Source: Chitinophagales bacterium (lineage in GTDB: Bacteria; Bacteroidota; Bacteroidia; Chitinophagales; JANQFB01). From it: 50,745 nucleotides of DNA. The stretch is taken from assembly GCA_028278085.1 (NCBI GenBank), contig JANQFB010000325.1, positions 1 to 50,745 of the forward strand. The letters run 5' to 3'. How positions within the stretch are numbered: position 1 is the stretch's first letter; every line of letters starts with the position of its first letter. A model generated the notes under the pieces. The model did not search any database, was not told the DNA's origin, and was given only the letters and a program-made list of their open reading frames with translations. The position numbers were made by a program, and so were the translations under genes. This document shows positions 41,444 to 50,745 of the stretch, piece by piece.

Positions 41444-43536
41444 GCATTAAGAAAGACATATTATGGCGGGTTTACCTGGTATTTGGGCTGATAGGGGTAG
41501 GGGCGCTGTCTATCATTTTTCAGGCCTTTAAGGTGCAAACGATGGAAGGCGGCTATTGGCGGTCGATGGCCGACAGTCTCACCACCGCCTACCGGACCAT
41601 TGAAGCGGAAAGGGGTAATGTTTATGCGGAAGATGGAAGCCTGCTGGCAACTTCACTGCCATTTTTCGAAGTGCGGATGGATTTGAAAACAGAAGCCCTG
41701 ACCGCGGAGATCTTCAATAGTCATGTCGACTCCCTGGCCTGGTACCTGGCCGAATTCGATCAAAGCCGGACACAACCGGAGTGGAAACGGAAACTGATCA
41801 ATGAACGGAATGAAGGAGAGCGTTTCCTGCTGATCCACCGGAAAGTCTCCTACCCGGATCTGCTTAAAATGAAGCAGTGGCCATTGTTCCGCCTGGGTAA
41901 ATACAAGGGGGGCTTCATTTCATTTCAGCAAAACAAACGGGTAACGCCATTCCGCTTGCTGGCCCATCGGACCATCGGCTATGTCAGGGAAGGTATTCAA
42001 CCGGTTGGTCTTGAAGGAGCCTTTGATGAATACCTGGCCGGTGTGCATGGTATCCGGCTCGTGCAAAAAGTTACCGGCGGGATTGAAGTACCGATCAATG
42101 ACAATAATGAGATAGAACCGGAAAACGGGATGGATATCATATCAACCATCGATATCAACCTGCAGGATGTCGCCGAAGATGCCCTCTACCGGGCTATTCA
42201 GGATCACAAAGCCGACCATGGTTGTGTGGTGCTGATGGAAGTTTCGACCGGAAAGATCAAGGCCATTGCCAACCTGGGGAGGTCCGGTGATGCCTTATGG
42301 GAGACCTATAATTACGCCGTCGGTGAAAGTACCGAGCCAGGATCGACTTTTAAACTCCTTTCGATGATCGCCTTGCTGGAAGCCGGGATGATCAGGATCA
42401 CAGACAGCGTCGATATAGAAAAAGGGGTCAAACAGTTTTACGACGAAACCATGAAAGATTCCGAGGAGCACGACTACCGGATGGTAACGGTGCAAAAGGC
42501 CTTTGAAATATCTTCAAATGTCGGCATCTCCAAGCTGATTGCAGCGCATTTCGGGAAAAAACCACAGGCCTTTATCAACCAGATCCGGTCCATGGATCTG
42601 CACCGGAAGACAGGAATAGAGATAGCCGGCGAGCCGGAACCGGTCATCAAAACGATCAAAGACGAGGATTGGAGCGGTATCAGTTTGCCCTGGATGTCGG
42701 TGGGTTATGAATTACAGTTTACGCCCTTGCAACTGCTCACGTTCTATAATGCCATTGCCAATAATGGTAAGATGGTCAAGCCCTACCTGGTAACAGCCGT
42801 GCAGGATTACGGCCGTGACCTGGTAACCTTCAAACCCCAGGTGATCAACGACAAGATCTGCTCCCCGTCCACCTTGAGGAATGTCAGGAATTTGCTGGAA
42901 GGAGTGGTGGAAAAAGGCACCGCCAGGAACATAAGATCCGCAAACTTCAAAATGGCTGGAAAAACAGGCACGGCCATGATCGCGGATCGCAAACACGGTT
43001 ACAAACAGGTCTATCAGTCCTCCTTTGCCGGCTATTTCCCGGCAGATAAGCCCCTGTATTCCTGTATCGTGGTGATCAATGCGCCGAAAAGCGGCCATTA
43101 CTACGGCAGTACGGTTGCTGCGCCGGTTTTCCGGGAGATCGCCGATAAGGTTTATTCCAATACCATAGAAATGCACCAACCGATCAACAATGATAAAAGC
43201 AAATACTATGCAAGCACCATTCCGGTAGCAAAGGCGGGCTTTAAGAATGAGGCGCGATATATCTATAATCAATTGGGAATATCCTTTTCCCAGCCTAACG
43301 GAGTGGATTGGGTGTGGTGCCGGAAGAAAGATAATTCCATTGAGATGAAAGAGCGGGAGTGGATCAAAAACCTCGTTCCCAATGTGTTGGGGATGGGCCT
43401 GAAAGATGCCCTCTACCTGCTGGAAAACGAAGGCCTCCGGGTAATGGTGGTTGGCAGAGGCCGGGTCAAAAAGCAATCTATCCCGCCGGGACTAAAAGCA
43501 AAAGATTACGAAACCATAACGATAGAATTAGGCTGA
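41440..43536 (+). CDS. ftsI: Septal penicillin-binding protein (transpeptidase) with PASTA domain
   Basis: 698 residues: membrane helix near 12-30 (VYLVFGLIGVGALSIIFQAF), a dimerisation/pedestal domain, then the transpeptidase domain with active-site Ser302 in STFK, the SSN motif at 358-360 and KTGT at 508-511. The last ~60 residues (NVLGMGLKDALYLLENEGLR, VKKQSIPPG) are a PASTA domain, common in Bacteroidota FtsI. It cross-links septal peptidoglycan with FtsW. Its TGA shares a base with the ATG of murE. Confidence 0.95.
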   Translation: MSIKKDILWRVYLVFGLIGVGALSIIFQAFKVQTMEGGYWRSMADSLTTAYRTIEAERGNVYAEDGSLLATSLPFFEVRMDLKTEALTAEIFNSHVDSLAWYLAEFDQSRTQPEWKRKLINERNEGERFLLIHRKVSYPDLLKMKQWPLFRLGKYKGGFISFQQNKRVTPFRLLAHRTIGYVREGIQPVGLEGAFDEYLAGVHGIRLVQKVTGGIEVPINDNNEIEPENGMDIISTIDINLQDVAEDALYRAIQDHKADHGCVVLMEVSTGKIKAIANLGRSGDALWETYNYAVGESTEPGSTFKLLSMIALLEAGMIRITDSVDIEKGVKQFYDETMKDSEEHDYRMVTVQKAFEISSNVGISKLIAAHFGKKPQAFINQIRSMDLHRKTGIEIAGEPEPVIKTIKDEDWSGISLPWMSVGYELQFTPLQLLTFYNAIANNGKMVKPYLVTAVQDYGRDLVTFKPQVINDKICSPSTLRNVRNLLEGVVEKGTARNIRSANFKMAGKTGTAMIADRKHGYKQVYQSSFAGYFPADKPLYSCIVVINAPKSGHYYGSTVAAPVFREIADKVYSNTIEMHQPINNDKSKYYASTIPVAKAGFKNEARYIYNQLGISFSQPNGVDWVWCRKKDNSIEMKEREWIKNLVPNVLGMGLKDALYLLENEGLRVMVVGRGRVKKQSIPPGLKAKDYETITIELG

Positions 43537-45002
43537 TGCAACGGCTGAAAGACATATTATATAAAGCCCCCCTGGTCGATGTTGCCGGTTCTACCGATCT
43601 GCAAATTGCCAAAATATGCTTTGATTCCCGAAAGGTAGTGGCCGATACATTGTTTGTAGCGGTCAAAGGTTTGCAGACCGATGGGCATGAATATATCGCC
43701 GAGGCCATTAAAAAGGGTGCCGTAGCCATCGTTTGTGAGGAGTTCCCTAAAAATAGAGAGGAGCATATCGCCTATCTGAAGGTTAAAGACAGCGCTTATA
43801 CGCTGGGTATCATCGCTGACAACTTCTTTCATAATCCCTCGGCCCAACTTTCCCTGGTCGGGATAACCGGAACCAATGGTAAAACTACTGTCGCTACACT
43901 ATTGTACACCCTGTTCCAGGAATTGGGTCATAAATCAGGCCTTTTATCCACGGTCGAGAACCGCATCGGTAATGAGATCATCAATGCCACCCATACCACC
44001 CCCGATAGCATATCCCTAAATGCGATGATGGCGCAGATGGTCGCTTCGGGATGTACCTATTGCTTCATGGAGGTCAGTTCCCACGCCATCGATCAGAACA
44101 GGATTGCCGGCCTGAAATTCGATGGAGGGGTTTATACCAATATTTCCCACGATCACCTGGATTATCACCGCTCCTTCCAGGAATATATCAATACCAAAAA
44201 GCGCTTTTTCGACCATTTGCCCAAACAGGCATTTGCCCTGTCCAATATCGATGATAAGAAAGGACGGACGATGCTGCAAAACACGCCGGCCAAAGTCCAT
44301 ACCTATGGGTTGAGAGCGATGGGCGATTTCAAGGGGAAGATCAAAGAAAACAACTTTATAGGGCTGGTTATGGATATCGACGGAGAAGAATTGCACTCTC
44401 AACTGATCGGTGAATTCAATGCCTATAATTTGATGTCGGTCTACGCTACCGCCAGGTTGTTGAAAATGGACAAGCTGGAAACGCTGAAAAGCCTGAGCAA
44501 AATGAAAGCGGCTGAGGGGCGCTTCGACTATGTTTTTTCCAGGAAGGAAAAGATCATCGGCATCGTCGATTATGCCCATACGCCCGACGCGCTGAAAAAT
44601 GTATTGTCGACCATTAATAAAATAAAAGCCGGGAATGAAAAGGTGATCTCGGTATTCGGCTGCGGGGGTGACAGGGATAAGAAAAAGCGGCCCTTAATGG
44701 CCGAGATCGCTTGTAAGTTGAGTGATAATGTGATCCTGACCTCCGATAATCCCAGGAGCGAAGAGCCGTCCAAGATCATCAGGGATATGGAAAAGGATCT
44801 CTCCCCTAATCACCGGAAAAAAGTGCTGGCATTGATCGATAGAAAAGAAGCGATCAAAGTGGCCTGTACCATAGCCGAATCAGGAGATATCATTTTGGTA
44901 GCCGGAAAGGGGCATGAAAAATACCAGGAAACCAAAGGTCAAAAAGAGCCCTTCGATGATAAAAAAGTTTTAGCTGAAACATTCCGGGAATTAGGAAAAT
45001 AG
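43536..45002 (+). CDS. murE: UDP-MurNAc-tripeptide synthetase, mDAP-type
   Basis: 488 residues from ATG 43536; the frame is open further upstream inside ftsI but homology begins at QRLKDILYKAPLVDVAGSTD. ATP loop GITGTNGKTTVATLL (about 109-123), HTTPDS, EVSSHAIDQNRI, FGCGGDRDKKKRPLM and DNPR at 404-407. The DNPR motif is the signature of meso-diaminopimelate-adding MurE. It adds the third residue of the stem peptide to UDP-MurNAc-Ala-Glu in the cytoplasm. Confidence 0.96.
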   Translation: MQRLKDILYKAPLVDVAGSTDLQIAKICFDSRKVVADTLFVAVKGLQTDGHEYIAEAIKKGAVAIVCEEFPKNREEHIAYLKVKDSAYTLGIIADNFFHNPSAQLSLVGITGTNGKTTVATLLYTLFQELGHKSGLLSTVENRIGNEIINATHTTPDSISLNAMMAQMVASGCTYCFMEVSSHAIDQNRIAGLKFDGGVYTNISHDHLDYHRSFQEYINTKKRFFDHLPKQAFALSNIDDKKGRTMLQNTPAKVHTYGLRAMGDFKGKIKENNFIGLVMDIDGEELHSQLIGEFNAYNLMSVYATARLLKMDKLETLKSLSKMKAAEGRFDYVFSRKEKIIGIVDYAHTPDALKNVLSTINKIKAGNEKVISVFGCGGDRDKKKRPLMAEIACKLSDNVILTSDNPRSEEPSKIIRDMEKDLSPNHRKKVLALIDRKEAIKVACTIAESGDIILVAGKGHEKYQETKGQKEPFDDKKVLAETFRELGK

Positions 45003-45016
45003 CACCATAAACAGCC

Positions 45017-46267
45017 ATGTTTTATTATTTGTTTGATTTTTTGGATGAGCGGTTCGACCTGATCGGGGCGGGTGTATTTGAGTACATCTCCTTTCGGGCG
45101 GCTATGGCGGTGATCTTTTCATTGCTGATCTCCATGGTTTTCGGCAAAAGGATCATCGATCTGCTTCGCCGGCTGCAGGTGGGAGAGTCTGTCCGCGACC
45201 TGGGCCTGGATGGTCAGAAAGAAAAGGAAGGAACGCCTACCATGGGGGGATTGATCATCCTCGGTTCGATCCTGGTACCAACCCTCCTCTTCGCACAGAT
45301 CCATAACATCTATATCCTGCTGATGATCATCACAACAGTATGGATGGGGGCTATCGGTTTTATCGATGACTATATCAAGGTCTTCAAAAAAGATAAGAAA
45401 GGGCTTGCCGGTCGCTTCAAGGTATTGGGACAGGTAGGCCTCGGGGTTATTGTCGGGGCCACCATGTATTTCCATGAAGATATCGTCGTCAGGCAGGAAG
45501 TGGACATTAACCCTGTTACCGATGTCGACAACAAGCCCTACCAGATCAATGGCGAAAATGGCGTAGACCGGATCACCTATGATGTGAAGATCCCCGTAAC
45601 GACCATTCCGTTCGTGAAAAACAATGAATTCAACTATGCCTCTTTGCTGGCCTTCCTGGGCAACGGATATGCCAAATGGGCCTATTGGGTGTTTATCCCA
45701 TTGGTTATCCTGATCGTTACCGCTGTCTCCAACGGGGCAAATATGACCGATGGGCTCGACGGTTTAGCCACGGGTACCTCTGCGATAATCGGAGCGACCC
45801 TGGGTGTGTTTGCCTATGTATCGGGTAACGTCATCTTCTCCGATTATCTCAATATCATGTATATCCCCTTATCCGGGGAACTGGTCATATTTTCCGCAGC
45901 ATTTATCGGCGCCTGCGTCGGCTTCTTATGGTATAACTCCTATCCGGCCCAGGTCTTTATGGGCGACACGGGAAGCCTGGCCATCGGAGGGATCATCGCT
46001 GCGCTGGCTATTGTGGTCAGAAAGGAATTGTTGATACCTGTGCTATGCGGCATTTTCCTGGTAGAAAATGTTTCGGTCATGATCCAGGTGGGCTTTTTCA
46101 AATATACCAAACGGAAATACGGTGTGGGGCAAAGGATCTTCAAAATGGCACCCCTGCATCACCATTATCAGAAGATGGATTTTCATGAATCCAAGATCGT
46201 CACCCGCTTTTGGATCGTCGGCATTTTACTGGCCATTTTAACCATTGTAACCCTGAAGCTGAGATAA
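45017..46267 (+). CDS. mraY: Phospho-MurNAc-pentapeptide translocase
   Basis: 416 residues with about ten membrane helices. Motifs: [60 protein letters not shown] and [19 protein letters not shown]. It makes lipid I on the inner membrane. About 55 residues are inserted after the third helix group ([20 protein letters not shown] and onward), which makes it longer than the E. coli enzyme; this insert is usual in Bacteroidota. Confidence 0.97.
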   Translation: MFYYLFDFLDERFDLIGAGVFEYISFRAAMAVIFSLLISMVFGKRIIDLLRRLQVGESVRDLGLDGQKEKEGTPTMGGLIILGSILVPTLLFAQIHNIYILLMIITTVWMGAIGFIDDYIKVFKKDKKGLAGRFKVLGQVGLGVIVGATMYFHEDIVVRQEVDINPVTDVDNKPYQINGENGVDRITYDVKIPVTTIPFVKNNEFNYASLLAFLGNGYAKWAYWVFIPLVILIVTAVSNGANMTDGLDGLATGTSAIIGATLGVFAYVSGNVIFSDYLNIMYIPLSGELVIFSAAFIGACVGFLWYNSYPAQVFMGDTGSLAIGGIIAALAIVVRKELLIPVLCGIFLVENVSVMIQVGFFKYTKRKYGVGQRIFKMAPLHHHYQKMDFHESKIVTRFWIVGILLAILTIVTLKLR

Positions 46268-46270
46268 TAC

Positions 46271-47614
46271 ATGGGCAAATCGAAAAAACTCGCGATTCTG
46301 GGCGCCGGCGAAAGTGGTGTTGGCGCTGCGATCCTGGCTAAGAAGATGGGCTATGAGGTATGGGTGTCAGATAAAGGTAAAGTTGCCGGGAAATATGCCA
46401 AAGCGCTGGTGGAGCATGGCATTGATTGGGAGGAAGGAACTCATACCCTCGACAGGATATTATCTGCCGATGAGGTGGTCAAAAGCCCCGGGATCCCGGA
46501 TGATATTGACCTGATCAAACGGATCCGCGGGAAGGGTATTCCGGTGATATCGGAAATTGAATTTGCCGGCAGGCATACCAGCGCCACTACGATCGCTATT
46601 ACCGGTAGTAACGGCAAAACCACCACCACCACGCTTACGCATAGCCTTTTGAAGAATGCCGGATTAGATGTAGGCCTGGTCGGTAATATCGGCTTCAGTT
46701 TTGCCCGGCAAGTCGCGGAAAAAGACCATGAATACTATGTCATCGAAATGAGCAGCTTTCAGCTCGACGGGATCGCTGACTTTGCACCGGATGTAGCCGT
46801 TTTGCTCAACATCACCCCTGATCACCTGGACCGCTACGACTATCAGCTCGACCGCTATGTGGATTCGAAATTCCGGATCACCCAAAATCAAACCGACAAT
46901 CAATATTTCATTTACTGCCTGGACGATCAGTTGATCACCTCCCGGCTCCAACAAACCAATATAACAGCCAAATGCCTTCCCTTTTCACAGTACCAGGTGT
47001 TAGCGGAAGGCGCATGGATAGAAGACCAAAAATTGATCATCAACCTAAAAAAAAAACGATTTGAGATGTTTATTTATGATCTAGCTTTGCAAGGACGCCA
47101 TAACCTGTACAATTCCATGGCCGCAGGAATTGTAGCCCGCATTTTCGATCTCCGGAAGGACGGGATCAGGGAAAGTCTGAAAAATTTTCAAAACCTCGAA
47201 CACCGACTCGAATTTGTGGCCAAAGTGCACGGCATAGAATTTATCAACGACTCCAAAGCCACCAATGTTAATTCCACATGGTTTGCCCTCGAAACCATGG
47301 ATAAGCCCGTGGTGTGGATCGTGGGTGGAGTCGATAAGGGCAACGACTACGCCTCCCTGGTGCCCTTGGTCAAGAAAAGTGTCAAAATGATCATATGCCT
47401 GGGTAATGATAACCGCAAGATCCATGAAGCGTTTTCCCGCCATGTCGACCTGATCGTAAACACCGGCAGCGCCCAGGAGGCCGTAAAAGTATCCTATCAT
47501 TTTGCGCAGAAAGGCGATGTGGTATTGTTGTCGCCGGCTTGCGCCAGCTTCGATCTGTTCGAGAATTACCAGGACAGGGGCTGGCAATTTAAAAATGCGG
47601 TTAAAGCTTTATAA
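46271..47614 (+). CDS. murD: UDP-MurNAc-L-alanine:D-glutamate ligase
   Basis: 447 residues. N-terminal Rossmann-type LAILGAGESGVGAAILAKKM, ATP loop ITGSNGKTTTTTLTH, VIEMSSFQLDG, NITPDHLDRYD, NDSKATNVNSTWFALE and LLSPACASFDLFENYQDRG. It adds D-Glu to UDP-MurNAc-L-Ala. It begins three bases after mraY ends. Length and motifs are normal. Confidence 0.97.
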   Translation: MGKSKKLAILGAGESGVGAAILAKKMGYEVWVSDKGKVAGKYAKALVEHGIDWEEGTHTLDRILSADEVVKSPGIPDDIDLIKRIRGKGIPVISEIEFAGRHTSATTIAITGSNGKTTTTTLTHSLLKNAGLDVGLVGNIGFSFARQVAEKDHEYYVIEMSSFQLDGIADFAPDVAVLLNITPDHLDRYDYQLDRYVDSKFRITQNQTDNQYFIYCLDDQLITSRLQQTNITAKCLPFSQYQVLAEGAWIEDQKLIINLKKKRFEMFIYDLALQGRHNLYNSMAAGIVARIFDLRKDGIRESLKNFQNLEHRLEFVAKVHGIEFINDSKATNVNSTWFALETMDKPVVWIVGGVDKGNDYASLVPLVKKSVKMIICLGNDNRKIHEAFSRHVDLIVNTGSAQEAVKVSYHFAQKGDVVLLSPACASFDLFENYQDRGWQFKNAVKAL

Positions 47615-47638
47615 GGCTAAAATAAGAGAAACAAGCCG

Positions 47639-48805
47639 ATGGATTGGGTATTCAATAAAGTCAAAGGTGACCGGACGATCTGGTTGATCGTACTGCTGCT
47701 GTCATTATTCTCCTTGTTGGCGGTATATAGTTCTTCCGGCACCCTGGCGTATAAATATAAATCAGGGAATACCGAATACTATTTGCTCAAACATTTTTTA
47801 CTGATCGTTTTTGGTTTGGGCATCATGTACCTGGCCCATTTGGTGAATCATCAATACTATTCCCGGATCGCACAGGTTTTGCTTTACCTGTCGATACCTT
47901 TGTTATTCATTACCTTGTTGTTCGGAACCGATATCAACGAAGCCAAAAGATGGATCACCCTTCCGTTGATCAATGTATCGTTTCAAACCTCCGACCTGGC
48001 CAAGCTGGCGCTGATCATGTATACGGCCCGGTTGCTTTCCCGCAAGCAGGCATGGATCAAAACCTTCCGGCATGCTTTTATACCGATCATGATCCCGACC
48101 TTATTGGTTTGCAGCCTGATCGCACCGGCAGATCTTTCCACGGCAGCCATTTTATTCCTGACCTGTCTCTTGCTGATGTTTATCGGCCGTATCAACCTGA
48201 AATACATATTTATCATGGTCGGTTCGGCAGTAACCATATTGGCCATCTTCATTGCCATAGCGGTAAATCTGCCCAACCAGGGGAGGGTAGAGACCTGGGA
48301 AAACAGGATCAAAAGCTTTATGAACGACGACCGCGGCTCATACCAGGTGCAGCAGGCCAAGATCGCTATAGCCTCGGGAGGTGTTATCGGAAAGGGGCCG
48401 GGGAACAGTACCCAGCGTAATTTTTTACCCCATCCGTATTCCGATTTTATATATGCCATCATTATCGAGGAATATGGTATGGCAGGTGGAATTTTGCTGA
48501 TTGCCTTGTATATGCTGTTATTGCTGCGATCCGTCAAAATTGTACTGAAATGCCCGAGAGCGTTCGGTGCCTTGCTGGCGGTCGGTTTAAGTCTTAGTTT
48601 GGTGATCCAGGCCATGATCAATATGGCTGTTACCGTTAACCTCCTGCCGGTTACGGGGTTACCGCTGCCGCTGGTCAGCATGGGGGGAACATCCCTCTGG
48701 TTTACCAGCCTGGCTATCGGGATCATCCTGAGTATCAGCAGAAATGTAGAAGAACTGGAAACAGAAGAAGCGCAATTAAACTATGCATCACAAAGTCATT
48801 ATTAG
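47639..48805 (+). CDS. ftsW: Lipid II polymerase/division protein, SEDS family
   Basis: 388 residues with about ten membrane helices. SEDS signature segments: GTDINEAKRWITLPLINVSF, FQTSDLAKLALIMYTARLLS, YQVQQAKIAIASGGVIGKGP, PHPYSDFIYAIIIEEYGMAG and GLPLPLVSMGGTSLW. It polymerises glycan strands at the septum with FtsI. The end overlaps the start of murG by 23 bp. Confidence 0.95.
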   Translation: MDWVFNKVKGDRTIWLIVLLLSLFSLLAVYSSSGTLAYKYKSGNTEYYLLKHFLLIVFGLGIMYLAHLVNHQYYSRIAQVLLYLSIPLLFITLLFGTDINEAKRWITLPLINVSFQTSDLAKLALIMYTARLLSRKQAWIKTFRHAFIPIMIPTLLVCSLIAPADLSTAAILFLTCLLLMFIGRINLKYIFIMVGSAVTILAIFIAIAVNLPNQGRVETWENRIKSFMNDDRGSYQVQQAKIAIASGGVIGKGPGNSTQRNFLPHPYSDFIYAIIIEEYGMAGGILLIALYMLLLLRSVKIVLKCPRAFGALLAVGLSLSLVIQAMINMAVTVNLLPVTGLPLPLVSMGGTSLWFTSLAIGIILSISRNVEELETEEAQLNYASQSHY

Positions 48806-49886
48806 TGGTGGCGGAACCGGTGGACATGTATTTCCGGCTATTGCAATTGCCCACGCCTTGAAAAAACAGGATCAGGAGATGGAAATATTATTTATCGGGG
48901 CGAAAGGAAAAATGGAAATGGAAAAGGTGCCGGCGGCCGGCTATCCGATCAAAGGCTTATGGATCAGTGGATTTCAAAGAAATATGAGTATTCGGAACTT
49001 AATGTTCCCCTTTAAAGTAGTGTCGAGCTTGATACGTGCAAACAATATGATCAATGATTTTAAGCCGGATGCCGTTGTCGGTGTGGGAGGCTATTCCAGT
49101 GGTCCGGTGGTATATATGGCCTCGAAAAAAAAGATCCCCACTTTGATACAGGAACAAAATTCCTATGCCGGGGTAACCAATAAAATATTAGCCCCGAGAG
49201 TCGATAAGGCTTGTGTGGCCTATGATCATATGGAGCGATATTTTCCGGCACATAAGATCATTCATACCGGCAACCCGGTTCGGGATACTATCGCCAATAT
49301 GCAGGTATCCGATGCTGAAAGCCTTGAATATTTCGGATTGCGGGATAAGGGCCCAACTATCCTGGCGATCGGCGGCAGTTTGGGCGCACGCACCATTAAC
49401 CAGAGTATTGTCAGGTACCTGGATAAGATCCTGGATGCCGGGGTATCCCTGATCTGGCAAACCGGTAAGCCATTTTTTGAAGAAGCCAAGCAAGTGGCCG
49501 GGGATCATGACCGGATCAAGGTTTTTGATTTTATCGACCGGATGGATCATGCCTATACCGCTGCGGATGTTATCTTGTCGAGGGCCGGAGCCATTGCCGT
49601 TTCCGAGCTGGCCATTGTGGGAAAGGCGGTTATCCTGGTGCCCTATCCCTACGCGGCAGAGGATCACCAGGCCAAAAATGCCCAGGCATTGGTCGATAAG
49701 GGGGCGGCCCTGATGTTCCGTGATGACGAAAGCACCGAAAAACTGATACCTGCCGCTTTGGAGCTATTGTCAGACAGCGGGAGGCGCCAACAATTGGGAG
49801 CGGCCATCAGGCAACTGGCCATCACCGACGCTGCCGACCGTATAGCCGCGGAAGTCCTTGACCTGGTACTACGCCGGTCGGCATGA
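48783..49886 (+). CDS. murG: UDP-GlcNAc transferase making lipid II
   Basis: 367 residues. ISGGGTGGHVFPAIAIAHAL at the N-terminus, VGVGGYSSGPVVYMA, LIQEQNSYAGVTNKIL, AIGGSLGARTINQSI, DVILSRAGAIAVSELAIVGK and PYPYAAEDHQAKNAQ are the MurG blocks. It transfers GlcNAc onto lipid I at the inner face of the membrane. It is translationally linked to ftsW by a 23-bp overlap. Confidence 0.97.
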   Translation: MHHKVIISGGGTGGHVFPAIAIAHALKKQDQEMEILFIGAKGKMEMEKVPAAGYPIKGLWISGFQRNMSIRNLMFPFKVVSSLIRANNMINDFKPDAVVGVGGYSSGPVVYMASKKKIPTLIQEQNSYAGVTNKILAPRVDKACVAYDHMERYFPAHKIIHTGNPVRDTIANMQVSDAESLEYFGLRDKGPTILAIGGSLGARTINQSIVRYLDKILDAGVSLIWQTGKPFFEEAKQVAGDHDRIKVFDFIDRMDHAYTAADVILSRAGAIAVSELAIVGKAVILVPYPYAAEDHQAKNAQALVDKGAALMFRDDESTEKLIPAALELLSDSGRRQQLGAAIRQLAITDAADRIAAEVLDLVLRRSA

Positions 49887-49903
49887 ATCGTTAAGCATAA
49901 CGG

Positions 49904-50745
49904 ATGGATCAGCATAAGCACATATATTTCATCGGTATTGGCGGCATAGGGATGAGCGCCATAGCCCGGTATTTCAAAGGCAAGGGATATTCGGTGAGCG
50001 GTTATGACCGGGTGGAAACGCCGCTGACCCAAAGCTTACAGGAGGAGGGGATGGATATTCATTACCGTGACGATCCGGCCTTGGTACCTACCGACAGCCC
50101 CTTTGTCATTTATACACCGGCCATTCCCGACGATCACCTGGAACTGAGCCATTGCCGGGAAATGAAATATACCTTGAAGAAGCGCTCCCAAGTGCTGGGT
50201 GATATCACCAATGATATGTATGGTATTGCGGTAGCCGGTTCCCATGGAAAGACCACTGTCTCTGCGATGATAACCCATTTGCTGCACTGCGCCGGTATGG
50301 AACCGACCGCATTTTTAGGGGGAATTGCCCTCAACTTCCGCTCCAATTTTGTTCCGGGCCGGTCGGATCTTGCTGTTGTAGAAGCAGATGAATACGATCG
50401 CTCGTTTCTGCGATTATATCCCAAATTGGCAGTAGTTACGGCCATAGATTCCGATCACCTGGATATTTACGGGAATACCGGCACGTTGGAAAAAGCTTTT
50501 CTCGAATTTGCCGGCCAGATCCATTCGGAGGGCACCCTGATCCATAACCACCGGTTGACGCAGTTCGATGCATTACCGGAGCTAAAAAAGATCTCCTATC
50601 ATTTGGATGATCCTGAGGCTGACTATTATACCAACAATCTCCGGGTCACGGAAGGCGCCTATCGTTTCGATATCGAAACACCCGGCGGTATGCTGGAGGA
50701 GCTAACCTTTAATATCGGAGGCTTGCATAACATCGAAAATGTGGT
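49904..50745 (+). CDS. murC: UDP-MurNAc:L-alanine ligase, N-terminal part (cut by window end)
   Basis: 280 residues are visible from ATG 49904 and the frame is open at the end. FIGIGGIGMSAIARYF, YTPAIPDDH, AVAGSHGKTTVSAMI (ATP loop), VVEADEYDRSFL and AIDSDHLDIYG are MurC motifs. It adds the first amino acid, L-Ala, to UDP-MurNAc. It lies 17 bp after murG. In related genomes ftsQ, ftsA and ftsZ usually follow, outside this window. No murF is found between murE and murC. Confidence 0.95.
   Translation, partial: MDQHKHIYFIGIGGIGMSAIARYFKGKGYSVSGYDRVETPLTQSLQEEGMDIHYRDDPALVPTDSPFVIYTPAIPDDHLELSHCREMKYTLKKRSQVLGDITNDMYGIAVAGSHGKTTVSAMITHLLHCAGMEPTAFLGGIALNFRSNFVPGRSDLAVVEADEYDRSFLRLYPKLAVVTAIDSDHLDIYGNTGTLEKAFLEFAGQIHSEGTLIHNHRLTQFDALPELKKISYHLDDPEADYYTNNLRVTEGAYRFDIETPGGMLEELTFNIGGLHNIENV

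Noticed and set aside
42712..43476. 254-codon minus-strand frame
   Set aside because: Antisense to ftsI; a shadow of codon bias.
47983..48726. 247-codon minus-strand frame
   Set aside because: Antisense to ftsW; the hydrophobic look mirrors the membrane protein on the other strand.
43536..49904. Loss of murF as an unusual deletion
   Set aside because: Absence of murF from the dcw cluster is normal in Bacteroidota; it is encoded elsewhere.

Overview
This window looks like a chromosomal segment from a Bacteroidota bacterium, probably of the Saprospiria/Chitinophagia type. The grounds are three secreted proteins with type IX secretion (T9SS) C-terminal sorting domains, TPR-SpoIIE phosphatases, several TAnnTTTG promoter elements of the Bacteroidota type, frequent TTG/GTG starts, and a division and cell wall (dcw) cluster that lacks murF, as is usual in that phylum. 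The genus is not determined.

Layout. 1-5.98 kb: the end of a toxin-antitoxin pair (PIN-domain toxin), a membrane-anchored SGNH hydrolase, the first of three TPR-SpoIIE phosphatases, an AraC-type regulator with a promoter sitting almost on its start codon, and a protein of unknown function. 6.1-14.9 kb (minus strand): a large secreted M6-like zinc metalloprotease with a beta-helix region and T9SS tail, preceded by a compact group of TPR-CHAT caspase-like protease, ECF sigma factor and overlapping membrane TPR/anti-sigma-like protein. 15.2-25.4 kb: TPR-SpoIIE phosphatases 2 and 3, an ABC exporter, a second T9SS protein, two unknown proteins and a MITE-like repeat (21361-21480).

25.72-32.05 kb: a complete, AT-rich integrated element of about 6.3 kb inserted in the 3' end of a tRNA-Glu gene. 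It has 23-bp direct-repeat att sites, paired GTGTCCCC repeats at 12-bp spacing near both ends (probable integrase arm sites), a tyrosine integrase, an excisionase-like protein, a replication-initiator-like protein whose 5' end appears frameshifted, an XRE repressor with a dyad operator, a strongly structured RNA/DNA element (30462-30535), and several small proteins of unknown function. Several of its genes carry the same CTCATTGAT leader motif just upstream. This is the best candidate here for a little-described system: a minimal integrative replicon or phage satellite.

32.4-39.3 kb: gap-pgk glycolytic genes, a patatin-like phospholipase, a TPR protein and a third T9SS protein. 39.6 kb to the end: the dcw cluster mraZ-rsmH-ftsL-ftsI-murE-mraY-murD-ftsW-murG-murC (murC cut by the window end), closely packed or overlapping, with at least three MraZ-box repeats in 10-bp register upstream of mraZ. 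Together these genes make and flip the peptidoglycan precursor and run septal wall synthesis.

Most assignments rest on motifs read by eye; no database search was possible.
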